Shown one piece after another: positions 54,986 to 63,999 of a stretch of 64,000 nucleotides of DNA. The number at the start of each line of letters is the position of its first letter. The stretch's first letter is position 1. Below the pieces are notes generated by a model. That model made no database searches, was not told the DNA's origin, and saw only the letters and a list, made by a program, of their open reading frames with translations. A program made the translations under genes and the position numbers. The stretch is from CAVVSD01 sp963750895 (GTDB taxonomy: Bacteria; Actinomycetota; Thermoleophilia; Solirubrobacterales; Solirubrobacteraceae): NCBI GenBank assembly GCA_963750895.1, contig CAVVSD010000007.1, forward strand, positions 62,001 through 126,000, written 5' to 3'.

Positions 54986-57817
54986 TCAGTCGCCCCAGTT
55001 GCAGGAGGTCTTCGACCAGGGCTTCGGCGTCGTCGACCGCACGAACTCCGTCATCGTCATGCCGAGACCGCCGACCCGGGGGTCACCGGAGGGTGACAAC
55101 GGGGTGAAGAGCCGCGTGAGGACCCCGGGCTTCGGCGGCGTGCCGCTGGATCCGGCGTCGACCGACAGGGCGTACATCTCGAAGCTGCTCTGGTCCGGGG
55201 TCGTCGGGTTCCACACCTGGAAGAGGGACGTGTAGGCGGCAGCCGGATACCCCTTGAACGGCTGGGTGAAGTCGCCGTTGCACGTGTAGTGGGCCGGGTC
55301 CTCGGGCGCGCCGCCGGACTGGTACGGCGGCACCAGGTCGAAGACCGGGTAGCCGATCGGCAGCAGGTTCAGCCACGCCTGCTGCTCGATGGCGCGGTAC
55401 ACGTCGGCGGATGCCTGCTTGCGGTCGGCGGCGCTGTAGGCCAGGCTCGCGGGGCACCCCGTCACGCTGGTGTTGCAGCCGCCCCACGTGCCCACCTCCT
55501 TGAGCTTGGCGTAGTCGCTCACGACGACGTCGCCCATGTTGTCGAGCGTCGCCTGGGCGGTCTTCGCCTGGGTGACGAACGCGGTGCCGACCTTGTCCGC
55601 GGTCGTCTTGACCTCCGCGAAGCCGGGGCCGCCGTCGGACGCCGCGCCATAGGCCCACATGCCCAGCTGCAGGGCCCGGCTGACGAGCTGTCCGGGCGCG
55701 CCGCCGAACCCGAGGAGGAGCTGCGTGAACTGCAGCCACTCCATCGCGACGGGGTTCGGCGACGCCGTGGAGTCGTTGTAGACCTGATCCGCGATGGTCT
55801 GCGCGCCCGCCCAGCCGTCGAGCGCGTTCGATGCGAACGGCTCCGACAGCTTCGTGAGGTAGGAGCGGGTGTTGCCGACCCAGCGCAGCTCCTGGATCAG
55901 CTCGGCCTTGGCCGTCTTGAACTGCGCGCTGCTGAAGTTCTGGTCGTCGGGATACGTCTGATCGCGCAGCCCCTCGATGATCGAGTTGGTGTCGGACTGG
56001 TCGAGGTCCTGCGTCCAGTAGGCGCTCCGCGGATCGGGTCCGAGCCGCGGGTCGGTGTCGCCGAGCCACGCCAGCGCGCGCAACGCTCCGGTCTTGAGCG
56101 GCCAGGCCGTCGCATCGGGCGGAGCGAGGACGATGCCGTCGAGCGGGTTGGACACCCCCGGGGACGGCGAGACGGCCATGGGCCGGTACTGCGAGGAGTT
56201 GTCCGGACGCAGCGTGCCGCTCAGCGCCACGGGCTCACCCTGGCTGAAGCCGGCCTCCGCGCCCGTGCCCTCCGCCCCGTTGTTCGGCGAGGCATGGGGC
56301 CAGCCGACCAGCACGTAGGACTGACCGTGGCTGAGCTCGTCGGTCGCCCCGGCGGCAGCGGCGGCGTTGAAGGTGTCGCGGGTGCCGCCGAGTCCGACGA
56401 TCTCCTGGGTCAGCGCGTTCATGGCGTCTGCGGAGATGGCCCCGACCAGGGGGCGGTCTGAGCCCCCCTCGCCGGACTGTGTGTTGCTGATGCCCTGGAC
56501 CGTCACGACGTCGCCCGCCAGGACGGCCTGGAGCATGTTCTGCATGCCGACGGCCTGCTGCGTCTGCTGGGCGGCGGACAGGTTTCGTCCGTTCGTGTTG
56601 AAGAACTGGTACGCCCCGCCGGCGAGGTAGGTGACGTCGGCCAGCGTGAAGCGGTCGCGCACGGTGACGAGGTAGCCGACGTTGTTCGCGTTGGCGCAGA
56701 TGCCGCCCGGGTCGCCCTGTCGGCACGGCGAGCCCGAGGCGGCGCCGTACGCGAAGTCGGTCTGCCCGAGCCCCGGGATGTACCCGTAGTTGTCGTAGGA
56801 GTCCAACGACAGGTAGCCGGTCATCCGTGCGAGCACCCCGAGGTCGTTGCCCCCGCGCGGTGCGCCGTTCATCCAGTTCGCCTGTCCCGCGGCGAGTCCG
56901 GGAATGCCGACCGCGGAGAACGCCGGGCCGTCCGCGGTCGTCGACGCGGCAGCCGGGACGCCGATGCTCGTGAACGCCCCGGTCATCGGCTGGTCCATCG
57001 CGCCGCGCTGGACGGCGATCACGAGCTTGGCGTTGTTCTGCTCGGAGAGATCCTGCGTGATCTGGGCGACGGTCGTCCACCCGTTGTCCTCCACCCTCGC
57101 GAGGGTCTTGCGATCGAGCACGAGCACCTGGGTGCCACCGAGGTTCTCGGGCGTGTAGTACTGGTCGCCGACCTGGATCGCGGGCTTGTTCGTGGTCGGA
57201 TCGGTCGCCTGCGTGTCGATCGGGACGAACGGCCCGTAGCCGGCGTCGACCTCGACGGTGTCGGAGACATCGCCTGCCTCGAGCTGCAGCGTGTACGTCC
57301 CGGGCTCGGTCGGCGTGAAGTCCGCCGTGCGGCCCGCGGCCGATGCCAGCCGGCCGCGCGGCCCGTCGACGACCTTCCAGCGCACCGGCCCGCGAGCCCC
57401 GGCCACGCGACCGTCGAGCTCCATCGGCTTGCCGGCGACCGCGCGCTCGTCGCGCCCGGCGCCCACGAGCGGCACGCTCGCGGGCACGGTGAAGCGCACG
57501 GTCTTCCTCCGGGTGGCCCCGGTGGGGCGCTGCACGGTCACGCGCAGCACGTTGCGCCCGTGGCGCAGGCCGTGGCTGATCGAGGCGTCGAGGGTCCGGG
57601 TGCCGCGTCGCGTCTCCCCGAAGTCCCTCGAGATGTCCGTGCCGTTCAGGCGAGCGGTCAGCGTCGCGCGCTCGCCGGCCCGGACGCGCAGCTTCGCGGT
57701 GCCGTCCTCGGTCGCGCCGCTGCGCGGCGACACGACGAGCCGCCCGGCGGCGATGGCTGGTGAGCTCACCCCGAGGAAGGCGAGCACGGCGACGGTGACC
57801 ACGAGCAGAGGGCGCAT
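54986..57817 (-). CDS. Large secreted protein, 943 residues, unknown family
   Basis: A signal peptide (LLVVTVAVLAFLGVSSPAIA) is followed by two Ig-like beta-domains (residues about 30-110 and 110-190: FTPTEPGTYTLQLEAGDVSD) and a long region of about 730 residues. There, GTQVLVLDRKTLARVEDNGW, DSYDNYGYIPGLGQTDFAYG, paired Cys in GSPCRQGDPGGIC and WGGCNTSVTGCPAS suggest an exported, disulfide-bonded protein. No catalytic motif is recognisable. It is probably a cell-surface or released protein of the lineage. The start ATG follows closely on the signal sequence. Convergent neighbours lie at both ends. Confidence 0.72.
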   Translation of the reverse strand: MRPLLVVTVAVLAFLGVSSPAIAAGRLVVSPRSGATEDGTAKLRVRAGERATLTARLNGTDISRDFGETRRGTRTLDASISHGLRHGRNVLRVTVQRPTGATRRKTVRFTVPASVPLVGAGRDERAVAGKPMELDGRVAGARGPVRWKVVDGPRGRLASAAGRTADFTPTEPGTYTLQLEAGDVSDTVEVDAGYGPFVPIDTQATDPTTNKPAIQVGDQYYTPENLGGTQVLVLDRKTLARVEDNGWTTVAQITQDLSEQNNAKLVIAVQRGAMDQPMTGAFTSIGVPAAASTTADGPAFSAVGIPGLAAGQANWMNGAPRGGNDLGVLARMTGYLSLDSYDNYGYIPGLGQTDFAYGAASGSPCRQGDPGGICANANNVGYLVTVRDRFTLADVTYLAGGAYQFFNTNGRNLSAAQQTQQAVGMQNMLQAVLAGDVVTVQGISNTQSGEGGSDRPLVGAISADAMNALTQEIVGLGGTRDTFNAAAAAGATDELSHGQSYVLVGWPHASPNNGAEGTGAEAGFSQGEPVALSGTLRPDNSSQYRPMAVSPSPGVSNPLDGIVLAPPDATAWPLKTGALRALAWLGDTDPRLGPDPRSAYWTQDLDQSDTNSIIEGLRDQTYPDDQNFSSAQFKTAKAELIQELRWVGNTRSYLTKLSEPFASNALDGWAGAQTIADQVYNDSTASPNPVAMEWLQFTQLLLGFGGAPGQLVSRALQLGMWAYGAASDGGPGFAEVKTTADKVGTAFVTQAKTAQATLDNMGDVVVSDYAKLKEVGTWGGCNTSVTGCPASLAYSAADRKQASADVYRAIEQQAWLNLLPIGYPVFDLVPPYQSGGAPEDPAHYTCNGDFTQPFKGYPAAAYTSLFQVWNPTTPDQSSFEMYALSVDAGSSGTPPKPGVLTRLFTPLSPSGDPRVGGLGMTMTEFVRSTTPKPWSKTSCNWGD

Positions 57818-57906
57818 CGGAGGATCGAACCACCGGCGGACGCGGGCCGAAATGGACCTAGGTCGCCTCGTGCGGCCGATCCAGGTGCCGCGAGTACGTT
57901 CGCGGG

Positions 57907-58653
57907 ATGCGGATCGCAGTCGCAGGAGGAACCGGCCTCGTCGGAGGCCTGACCGTCCGGGCGCTGGAGCGCGCCGGCCACGACCCCGTCGTCATCTCGC
58001 GCTCGACGGGCGCGAACACGATCACCGGCGACGGCCTCGACGAGGCGCTGCAGGGCGTCGAGGCGGTCGTCGACGCGACGAGCACGAACGAGCTGGAGGC
58101 CGATGCGACGCGCGCGTTCTTCGGCACGAGCACGAAGAACCTGCTCGCGGCGGAGGAGCGCGCCGGGGTCGGCCACCACGTCGTGCTGTCGATCGTCGGG
58201 GTCGATCTCGTCCCGGACAACGGGCACTACGCGGGCAAGATCCGTCAGGAGGAGGTCGCCGAGGCGGGGCCCGTCCCGGTCACGATCCTGCGCGCCACGC
58301 AGTTCTTCGAGTTCGCCGAGCAGGTGATCGGCTGGACGCGCGACGGGGACACGATCACGCTGGCGCCGCTGCTGCTGCAGCCCATCGCGGCGGCCGACGT
58401 CGCCGACGGGCTCGCCGAGGCCGCAGCGGGCCCGCCGCAGGGACGCGCCTCGGACCTCGCCGGGCCCGAGACGCAGGACTTCGTCGACATGGCCCGCCGG
58501 ATCCTCGCCGCGCGCGGCGACAGCACCGCGCGCCTCGTGCCGAGCTGGCAGAACGGCATGTTCGGCGTCGAGATGGCGGGCGAGGTCCTGCTGCCCGGGC
58601 CGGACGTACGCCTGGCGCCGACGACGTTCGCTGCGTGGCTGACCGCTAGCTGA
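57907..58653 (+). CDS. NmrA-like/SDR family NAD(P)-binding protein
   Basis: A 248-residue atypical SDR with the dinucleotide site MRIAVAGGTGLVGGLTVRAL, then LQGVEAVVDATSTNELEADA and LRATQFFEFAEQVIGWTRDG. It has the fold of NADP-binding proteins related to complex-I assembly factors. It converges on the aminotransferase with an 8-bp overlap. Its substrate or role is unknown. Confidence 0.82.
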   Translation: MRIAVAGGTGLVGGLTVRALERAGHDPVVISRSTGANTITGDGLDEALQGVEAVVDATSTNELEADATRAFFGTSTKNLLAAEERAGVGHHVVLSIVGVDLVPDNGHYAGKIRQEEVAEAGPVPVTILRATQFFEFAEQVIGWTRDGDTITLAPLLLQPIAAADVADGLAEAAAGPPQGRASDLAGPETQDFVDMARRILAARGDSTARLVPSWQNGMFGVEMAGEVLLPGPDVRLAPTTFAAWLTAS

Positions 58654-59767
58654 CGAGCGCGCCGAGCCGCGCGGCGCCCTCGGCGACGTCCTCGTCGGGC
58701 ACCGCCAGCGAGAGCCGGACGTGGCCGGCGCCGCGGGACCCGAAGCCGATCCCTGGCGCCACCCCCACGCGCGCGCGCCGGATGATCTCCTCCGGGGTCA
58801 GCCCGTCCGGCAGCTCCCACCACGCGTAGAAGGACCCCTCCGGGCGCCGCAGCCCGGGGAGGGCGTCGACGAGCACGTCGCGGCGCGCGCGGTACCGCTC
58901 CCGGCGCTCGGCGACGTGCGCCTGGTCGCCGGTCAGCGCCGCGAGCAGCCCGCGTTGGATCGCCACCGGGACGCCGGCGAACATGTGGTCGACGAGCGTC
59001 CGGACGCGGCCGACGACCTCCGCGTTGCCGACCAGGAACCCGACCCGCCAGCCGGCCATCCCGTAGATCTTCGACGGCGACCACAGCTCCGTCGCGACCT
59101 CGCGCGCGCCCGGCACCTCGAGGATGCTCGGCACCCGGCGCTCGAAGCCCAGGAAGCCGTACGCGATGTCGTGGACGAGCCAGGTGCCGGTCTCGTGTGC
59201 CCACCCGACGGCCTCCTCCATCACGCCGTCGGCGGCGAGGACCGCGCACGGGTTCGACGGCCAGTTCAGTGCGCACAGCGCGCCGCGCAGCCCCTCGAAG
59301 CGCGGCTGCCAGCCGGCCGCGCCGTCGAGCGGGAGGGCCACGTCGCGCGCGCCCGCGAGCGCGACGGCCGAGTGGTAGTCCGGGTAGCCGGGGTCGGGCA
59401 GCAGCACGCCGTCGCCGTCGCCCGCGCAGGCCAGCGTGACGAGCATGATCCCCGTCTTCGTCCCGGGGACCACGGCGATCTCCGTGTCCGGATCGAGCGA
59501 GACGCCGTGGTCGGCCCGGTACCGAGCGGCGATCGCCTCGCGCAGCTCGGGCATCCCCTGGAACGGCGGGTAGCCGTGCACCGTCGGGTCGGCGGTGTGC
59601 AGCATCGCCTCGCGCACGGCCTCGATCGCCTCGGGCGGCGGCGGGAGGTCCGGGTTGCCCCGCCCGAGATCGATGAACCGCTCGCCGGGCTGCGCGCGCG
59701 CCTCGGCCGCCGCCTGGAGGATCCCGGTGAAGAACTGCTCCGGGAGACGACCGAGCAGGTCGGTCAC
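58646..59767 (-). CDS. Class I/II PLP-dependent aminotransferase
   Basis: A 373-residue fold-type I enzyme. The PLP Lys is in SPSKIYGMAGWRVGFLVG, NWPSNPCAVLA is the cofactor ring clamp, and PTVHGYPPFQGMPELREAIA is the N-terminal conserved block. It resembles LL-diaminopimelate- or alanine-type aminotransferases. GTG at 59767 overlaps the phosphofructokinase stop by one base, so the gene is the last of a minus-strand operon. Substrate uncertain. Confidence 0.87.
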   Translation of the reverse strand: MTDLLGRLPEQFFTGILQAAAEARAQPGERFIDLGRGNPDLPPPPEAIEAVREAMLHTADPTVHGYPPFQGMPELREAIAARYRADHGVSLDPDTEIAVVPGTKTGIMLVTLACAGDGDGVLLPDPGYPDYHSAVALAGARDVALPLDGAAGWQPRFEGLRGALCALNWPSNPCAVLAADGVMEEAVGWAHETGTWLVHDIAYGFLGFERRVPSILEVPGAREVATELWSPSKIYGMAGWRVGFLVGNAEVVGRVRTLVDHMFAGVPVAIQRGLLAALTGDQAHVAERRERYRARRDVLVDALPGLRRPEGSFYAWWELPDGLTPEEIIRRARVGVAPGIGFGSRGAGHVRLSLAVPDEDVAEGAARLGALVS

Positions 59768-60798
59768 TAGCCGAAGAAGACCTCGGCCGTCTCGAAGAAG
59801 GCCGGGTCCAGCAGCTTGGGCTGGTCGAGCGCGGCCTCGAGCGGCACGAGCTCGATCTCCGTCCCCCTCAGCGCGACCATCTTCCCGAAGTGGCCGGCGG
59901 TCGCGGCGTCGATCGCCGCCACCCCGAACCGCGTGCCGAGGACGCGGTCGAACGCGAGCGGCGACCCGCCGCGCTGCACGTGGCCGAGGATCGTCATCCG
60001 GCACTCGAAGCCGGTGCGCTGCTCGATCTCGGCCTCGAGCTGGACGGCGATGCCGCCGAGGCGCTCGTGGCCGAACGCATCGGTCGCCCCGCCGCGGCCG
60101 TACGCGTGGCCGCCCGCGGGTATCGCGCCCTCGGAGACGACGACGATCGAGAACGTGCGCCCGCGGGCATGGCGCCGGCGGACGTGGTCGCAGACCTGCT
60201 CGATGTCGAACGGCCGCTCGGGGACGAGGATGACGTCGGCGCCGCCGGCCATGCCGGCGTACGCGGCGATCCAGCCCGCGTCGCGCCCCATGACCTCCAC
60301 GACGATGACGCGGTTGTGCGACTCCGCCGTCGTGTGCAGACGGTCGATGGCGTCCGTGGCGATCTGCACCGCCGTCTGGAAGCCGAAGGTGAAGTCGGTC
60401 GCCGCGAGGTCGTTGTCGATCGTCTTGGGGACGCCGACGACGGGGATGCCCTCGTCGGCGAGCCGCCGCGCGACGCCGAGCGTGTCCTCGCCGCCGATCG
60501 GGATCAGGACGTCGATCCCGCGCGCCTCGAGCGTCGCCTTCACCTTCTCGGGGCCGCCGTCCTCGTTGTAGGGATTCGTCCGCGAGGTCCCGAGGATGGT
60601 GCCGCCACGCGGGAGGATCCCGCTCGTCGTCTCGACCGTCAGCTCGACCGCCTCGTCGGCGAGCAGGCCCGCCCAGCCGTAGCGGAAGCCGATGATCGCG
60701 TGCCCGTGGTCGTTGACGCCCTTGCGGACGACGCCGCGGATCACCGCGTTGAGACCGGGGCAGTCGCCCCCGCCGGTCAGCACCCCGATGCGCCCCAT
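59767..60798 (-). CDS. Phosphofructokinase with PPi-type signature
   Basis: A 343-residue PfkA-family enzyme: GVLTGGGDCPGLNAVIRGVV, IPIGGEDTLGVARRL, VPKTIDNDLAATDFTFGFQT (catalytic Asp128) and GHVQRGGSPLAFDRVLGTR for the effector and sugar region. The residue matching E. coli Gly104 is Asp105 and that matching Gly124 is Lys125; this pair predicts PPi instead of ATP as phosphoryl donor (family rule). The enzyme catalyses fructose-6-phosphate phosphorylation, reversible if PPi-dependent. It overlaps the aminotransferase start. Confidence 0.9.
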   Translation of the reverse strand: MGRIGVLTGGGDCPGLNAVIRGVVRKGVNDHGHAIIGFRYGWAGLLADEAVELTVETTSGILPRGGTILGTSRTNPYNEDGGPEKVKATLEARGIDVLIPIGGEDTLGVARRLADEGIPVVGVPKTIDNDLAATDFTFGFQTAVQIATDAIDRLHTTAESHNRVIVVEVMGRDAGWIAAYAGMAGGADVILVPERPFDIEQVCDHVRRRHARGRTFSIVVVSEGAIPAGGHAYGRGGATDAFGHERLGGIAVQLEAEIEQRTGFECRMTILGHVQRGGSPLAFDRVLGTRFGVAAIDAATAGHFGKMVALRGTEIELVPLEAALDQPKLLDPAFFETAEVFFG

Positions 60799-60807
60799 GC
60801 GCGCGGA

Positions 60808-62175
60808 CTATGCCAGCAGCGGGACGCCGTCGGGCAGCGCGTCGATGGCGCGGCGCGCATCGGCCTCGTCGAACTCCGGATCCTCGAGCTCCCCACGCAG
60901 GTACGCGTCGTATGCGGCGAGGTCGAAGTGGCCGTGGCCGCACAGCCCGAACAGGATCACGCGCTCCTCGCCTGCCTCCTTGGCCGCCTCCGCCTCCTCG
61001 ACGACCGCCCGCAGCGCGTGGGTCGGCTCCGGCGCCGGGATGAGGCCCTCGGTCCGGGCGAACGTCATCGCCGCGGCGAACGCGTCCGACTGCCGGTAGG
61101 CGCGGGCCTCGATGCGCCCCTCCTTCACGAGGCGGCTCACGAGCGGCGAGTCGCCGTGGTAGCGCAGCCCGCCCGCGTGGACGGGCGGGGGGACGAAGTC
61201 GTGGCCGAGCGTGTACATGGGCATGAGCGGGGTGAGCCCGGCCGTGTCGCCGTAGTCGTAGGCGTAGACGCCCTTCGTCAGGGTCGGGCAGGCCGCGGGC
61301 TCGGCGGCGACGAAGCGCGTCGCATGGCCCTCCTGGGTCGCCCGGCGCAGCCAGGGGAAGACGAGGCCGCCGAAGTTCGAGCCGCCGCCGACGCAGGCGA
61401 TGACGACGTCGGGCTCGTCCTCCGCCAGCGCCATCTGCGCGATCGTCTCCTGCCCGATCACCGTCTGGTGCAGCAGCACGTGGTTCAGCACGGAGCCCAG
61501 CGCGTAGTTCGTGTCCGCGGACTGCGCGGCGATCTCGACCGCCTCGGAGATCGCGATGCCCAGCGAGCCGGTCGGATGCGACGCGTTGGAGAGCCCGCTC
61601 TGCGTCCGGTCGCTCGGGGAGCGATGGACCGTCGCACCCCACGTCTCCATCATCGAGCGGCGGTAGGGCTTCTGGTCGTAGGAGGAGCCGACCATGAAGA
61701 CCTCGAGGTCGAGCCCGAACAGGCTGCACGCGAACGCGAGCGAGGAGCCCCACTGGCCCGCGCCCGTCTCGGTCACGAGCTTGTCGATGCCGGCCTGCTT
61801 GTTCGCGTACGCCTGCGGCACGGCCGAGTTCGGCTTGTGCGAGCCCGCGGGCGAGACGCCCTCGTACTTGTAGTAGATGCGCGCCGGCGTCCCCAGCGCC
61901 TGCTCGAGGCGGCGGGCGCGGTACAGCGGCGTGGGGCGCCACAGCTTGTACGCCTCGCGGACGCCCTCCGGGATCTCGATGAGCGGCTCGGGCGAGACCT
62001 CCTGGAGGATGAGCTCCATCGGGAAGATCGCGCCGAGGTCGGCCGGCCCCGCCGGCTCCTTCGTCTGCGGGTTCAGCGGCGGGATCTGGGCGCCGGGGAT
62101 GTCCGGGTTCATGTTCACCCAGTGCGTCGGGATCGCATCCTCGGACAGGAGGAACTTCGTCTGCTGGGCGGGCAT
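60808..62175 (-). CDS. TrpB2-type tryptophan synthase beta-like protein
   Basis: A 455-residue TrpB-like PLP enzyme. The PLP Lys is in GSHKPNSAVPQAYANK, VTETGAGQWGSSLAFACSLF and VIACVGGGSNFGGLVFP bind the cofactor phosphate, and the N-terminal tail PAQQTKFLLSEDAIPTHWVN is the TrpB2 signature. TrpB2 proteins may make tryptophan without TrpA. No trp genes are near; it lies between a VOC gene and phosphofructokinase. Confidence 0.9.
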   Translation of the reverse strand: MPAQQTKFLLSEDAIPTHWVNMNPDIPGAQIPPLNPQTKEPAGPADLGAIFPMELILQEVSPEPLIEIPEGVREAYKLWRPTPLYRARRLEQALGTPARIYYKYEGVSPAGSHKPNSAVPQAYANKQAGIDKLVTETGAGQWGSSLAFACSLFGLDLEVFMVGSSYDQKPYRRSMMETWGATVHRSPSDRTQSGLSNASHPTGSLGIAISEAVEIAAQSADTNYALGSVLNHVLLHQTVIGQETIAQMALAEDEPDVVIACVGGGSNFGGLVFPWLRRATQEGHATRFVAAEPAACPTLTKGVYAYDYGDTAGLTPLMPMYTLGHDFVPPPVHAGGLRYHGDSPLVSRLVKEGRIEARAYRQSDAFAAAMTFARTEGLIPAPEPTHALRAVVEEAEAAKEAGEERVILFGLCGHGHFDLAAYDAYLRGELEDPEFDEADARRAIDALPDGVPLLA

Positions 62176-62190
62176 GCGGCGATCCTACGG

Positions 62191-62538
62191 CTACGAGCCT
62201 CCCTGGAAGTGCGGGTTCTCGATCACCCCCAGCACCGCGCCGCCGGGCTCGACCACCGTGGCGACGCGGATGCCGCCGCCCACGTCGGTCACCGGCGACC
62301 GCGGGGCCGCGCCCGCCGCGAGCAGGCCCGCGTGCGACGCCTCGATCTCCGTGACGCCCCAGTACGTCTCGGCGACCTCGTTGTCCGGGTTCAGCCCCAG
62401 CTCGTAGCCGCCGACGTCGAAGCCGACGTAGAACGGCTCGTCGAAGTACGGCTCGACGCCGAGCAGCGCCGTGTACCACGCCTTGGAGGCGGCGAGGTCC
62501 GGCGCGGGATAGATGACGGTGCGCAGTCCGAGGAACAT
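62191..62538 (-). CDS. VOC-family (glyoxalase/bleomycin resistance) protein
   Basis: A 115-residue VOC protein with LRTVIYPAPDLAASKAWYTA, YFDEPFYVGFDVGGYELGLN and RVATVVEPGGAVLGVIENPH, the usual beta-alpha-beta-beta-beta pairs. Metal-binding His/Glu are not all obvious; Glu in VIENPH is one candidate. The ATG at 62538 was chosen; GTG at 62544 is 2 codons earlier. It lies 15 bp upstream of TrpB2. Confidence 0.82.
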   Translation of the reverse strand: MFLGLRTVIYPAPDLAASKAWYTALLGVEPYFDEPFYVGFDVGGYELGLNPDNEVAETYWGVTEIEASHAGLLAAGAAPRSPVTDVGGGIRVATVVEPGGAVLGVIENPHFQGGS

Positions 62539-62549
62539 GCGCACGGACG

Positions 62550-63299
62550 CTACGCCGCGAGCGCCCGCCCGTCTTGGAGGGAACGGACGAGTGCCACGTC
62601 CCCGCGTGCGCGCGCGACGCCGAGGACGGCCGTGGGCGGCGCCCCGGCCAGACGCCGCACCTCGCCCGTCATGTGCGGCTGGTCGGCGTAGCCCGCGGCG
62701 AGCGCGAGCTCCGCCAGCGACCCGGCGCCGACCTCCGCGAGCGCCAGCAGCCGCTGGAAGCGCAGGACGCGCGCGAGCGTCTTGGGGCCGTAGCCGACCG
62801 CAGCGCGGACACGCCGCAGGAGGTGGCGCTCGCTCACGGCGAGCTCGGACGCGAGATCGGCGACGCGGCGGCCTGGATCACGCGCGAGCAGCGCGACGGC
62901 GCCGAGCGCGATGGGGTCCGCGGCCGACGCCCGCCGCGCGACCGTCTCCGCGAGCAGCGCATGCCGGTCCGGCGCCTCGTCGAGCCGGCGCGACAGCTCG
63001 GCGCCGTCGCGGCCCCAGACGTCCTCGATGGCCAGCCGGCGGTCGCGCAGCTCCGTGGCCGGCAGGCCGAGCACCGCCGCGGCGTGACCGGGGCGCAGGC
63101 GCACGCCGGCCACCGGGCCGTTCGCGGGCGGGCCGGGCGTGGTGTCGGGCCCGGCGACGAACGTCCCGCGGCCCTCGATGTGGATGAGGTCCACGCACGC
63201 GTCGGGGAGGACCCCGCCCCGCCCCGTCGCAAGCGTGCTCCACACGCACGCGACCGGTGCTGCGATCCAGGGTGGAGGTGCCCACTCGGCGTAGGTCAC
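62550..63299 (-). CDS. AraC-family transcriptional regulator
   Basis: A 249-residue regulator with an unassigned N-terminal sensory domain and a C-terminal AraC HTH: VADLASELAVSERHLLRRVR and TLARVLRFQRLLALAEV, followed by GSLAELALAAGYADQPHMTG. It probably controls its own operon or the VOC gene 11 bp downstream. GTG at 63299 overlaps the GNAT stop (GTGA). Its ligand is unknown. Confidence 0.87.
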   Translation of the reverse strand: MTYAEWAPPPWIAAPVACVWSTLATGRGGVLPDACVDLIHIEGRGTFVAGPDTTPGPPANGPVAGVRLRPGHAAAVLGLPATELRDRRLAIEDVWGRDGAELSRRLDEAPDRHALLAETVARRASAADPIALGAVALLARDPGRRVADLASELAVSERHLLRRVRAAVGYGPKTLARVLRFQRLLALAEVGAGSLAELALAAGYADQPHMTGEVRRLAGAPPTAVLGVARARGDVALVRSLQDGRALAA

Positions 63300-63790
63300 G
63301 CAGGCGCCTCCGCGCGGAACAGGATGTGCGGCCAGCCGGCGTGGTCGAGCTCGCGCTCGCGCTCCAGCCCCGACTTCTCGATGACGCGCAGCGACGCGAG
63401 GTTCTCCGGGCGCGAGAACGCGACGACGCTCCGCAGCCCGAGTCGGCCCGCCTCGTCGAGCGACGCGCGTGCGATCTCCGTCGCGATCCCGCGGCCCCAG
63501 TTCGCGCGCTCGACCGCCCAGCCGATCTCGACCTCGGGGCGCCCGTCGAGGAACGTCACGTTCAGCCCGCCGCGCCCGACGGGTCTGCCGTCCTCCAGCG
63601 CCAGCCACTTCCCGAAGCCGTGCAGCTCCCAGTGCGCCGCGTCGCGACGCGCCCAGGCGGTGCACTGCGCGAGCGCGGCCGGCGCCCGCGAGCCCGCGGG
63701 CGTGAGCCACTCCCAGACCTCGGGATGGGCGACGAGTCCGTGCAGCACGGACCCGTCGCCGGATCGGATCGGACGGAACTCGAGGTCCAC
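63296..63790 (-). CDS. GNAT-family N-acetyltransferase
   Basis: A 164-residue acetyltransferase: LEFRPIRSGDGSVLHGLV at the start, WAVERANWGRGIATEIARAS with the acetyl-CoA R/Q-x-x-G-x-G/A segment, and SRPENLASLRVIEKSGLERE at the end. It resembles RimJ/RimL-type enzymes acting on small molecules or protein N-termini. GTG at 63790 fits the fold start. It overlaps the AraC start. Confidence 0.85.
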   Translation of the reverse strand: MDLEFRPIRSGDGSVLHGLVAHPEVWEWLTPAGSRAPAALAQCTAWARRDAAHWELHGFGKWLALEDGRPVGRGGLNVTFLDGRPEVEIGWAVERANWGRGIATEIARASLDEAGRLGLRSVVAFSRPENLASLRVIEKSGLERERELDHAGWPHILFRAEAPA

Positions 63791-63819
63791 ACCCGGAGTC
63801 TGCCCGACGGTGCCCGCTC

Positions 63820-63999
63820 CTAGCGCGCCCCGGCGGTCGCCGCAGACCTCCCTGCCAGCGCGTCCCCGGCGCTGCCGCTCGCCGGTCGCCACAGCGCCCC
63901 GTTGCCGAGGTCGTCGCGGCGGACGCCGCCGTCGGAGAGCAGGTCGATGAGGGCGTCCTCGGCCGCGACATCGTCCGGCGCGTCGTTGCGGCCCGCCAT
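63820..63999 (-). CDS. Small hypothetical protein, possibly truncated at the window edge
   Basis: A 59-residue frame from an ATG at 63999, beginning MAGRNDAPDDVAAEDALIDL and ending ATAGAR before a stop at 63820. LSDGGVRRDDLGNGALWRP is Asp/Arg-rich. I do not recognise it. The ATG is 1 base from the window end, so the true start may lie outside. It sits 29 bp upstream of the GNAT gene on the same strand. Confidence 0.5.
   Translation of the reverse strand: MAGRNDAPDDVAAEDALIDLLSDGGVRRDDLGNGALWRPASGSAGDALAGRSAATAGAR

Noticed and set aside
58646..62479. A single 1,277-codon minus-strand frame that would fuse the aminotransferase to upstream sequence
   Set aside because: Only the last 373 codons match an enzyme. 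Upstream, phosphofructokinase and TrpB2 are in other frames, and the extra residues are Arg/Gly-rich.
59890..62691. A plus-strand frame of 933 codons over phosphofructokinase and TrpB2
   Set aside because: Shadow of the minus-strand enzymes with low-complexity, Arg/Val-rich content and no domain.
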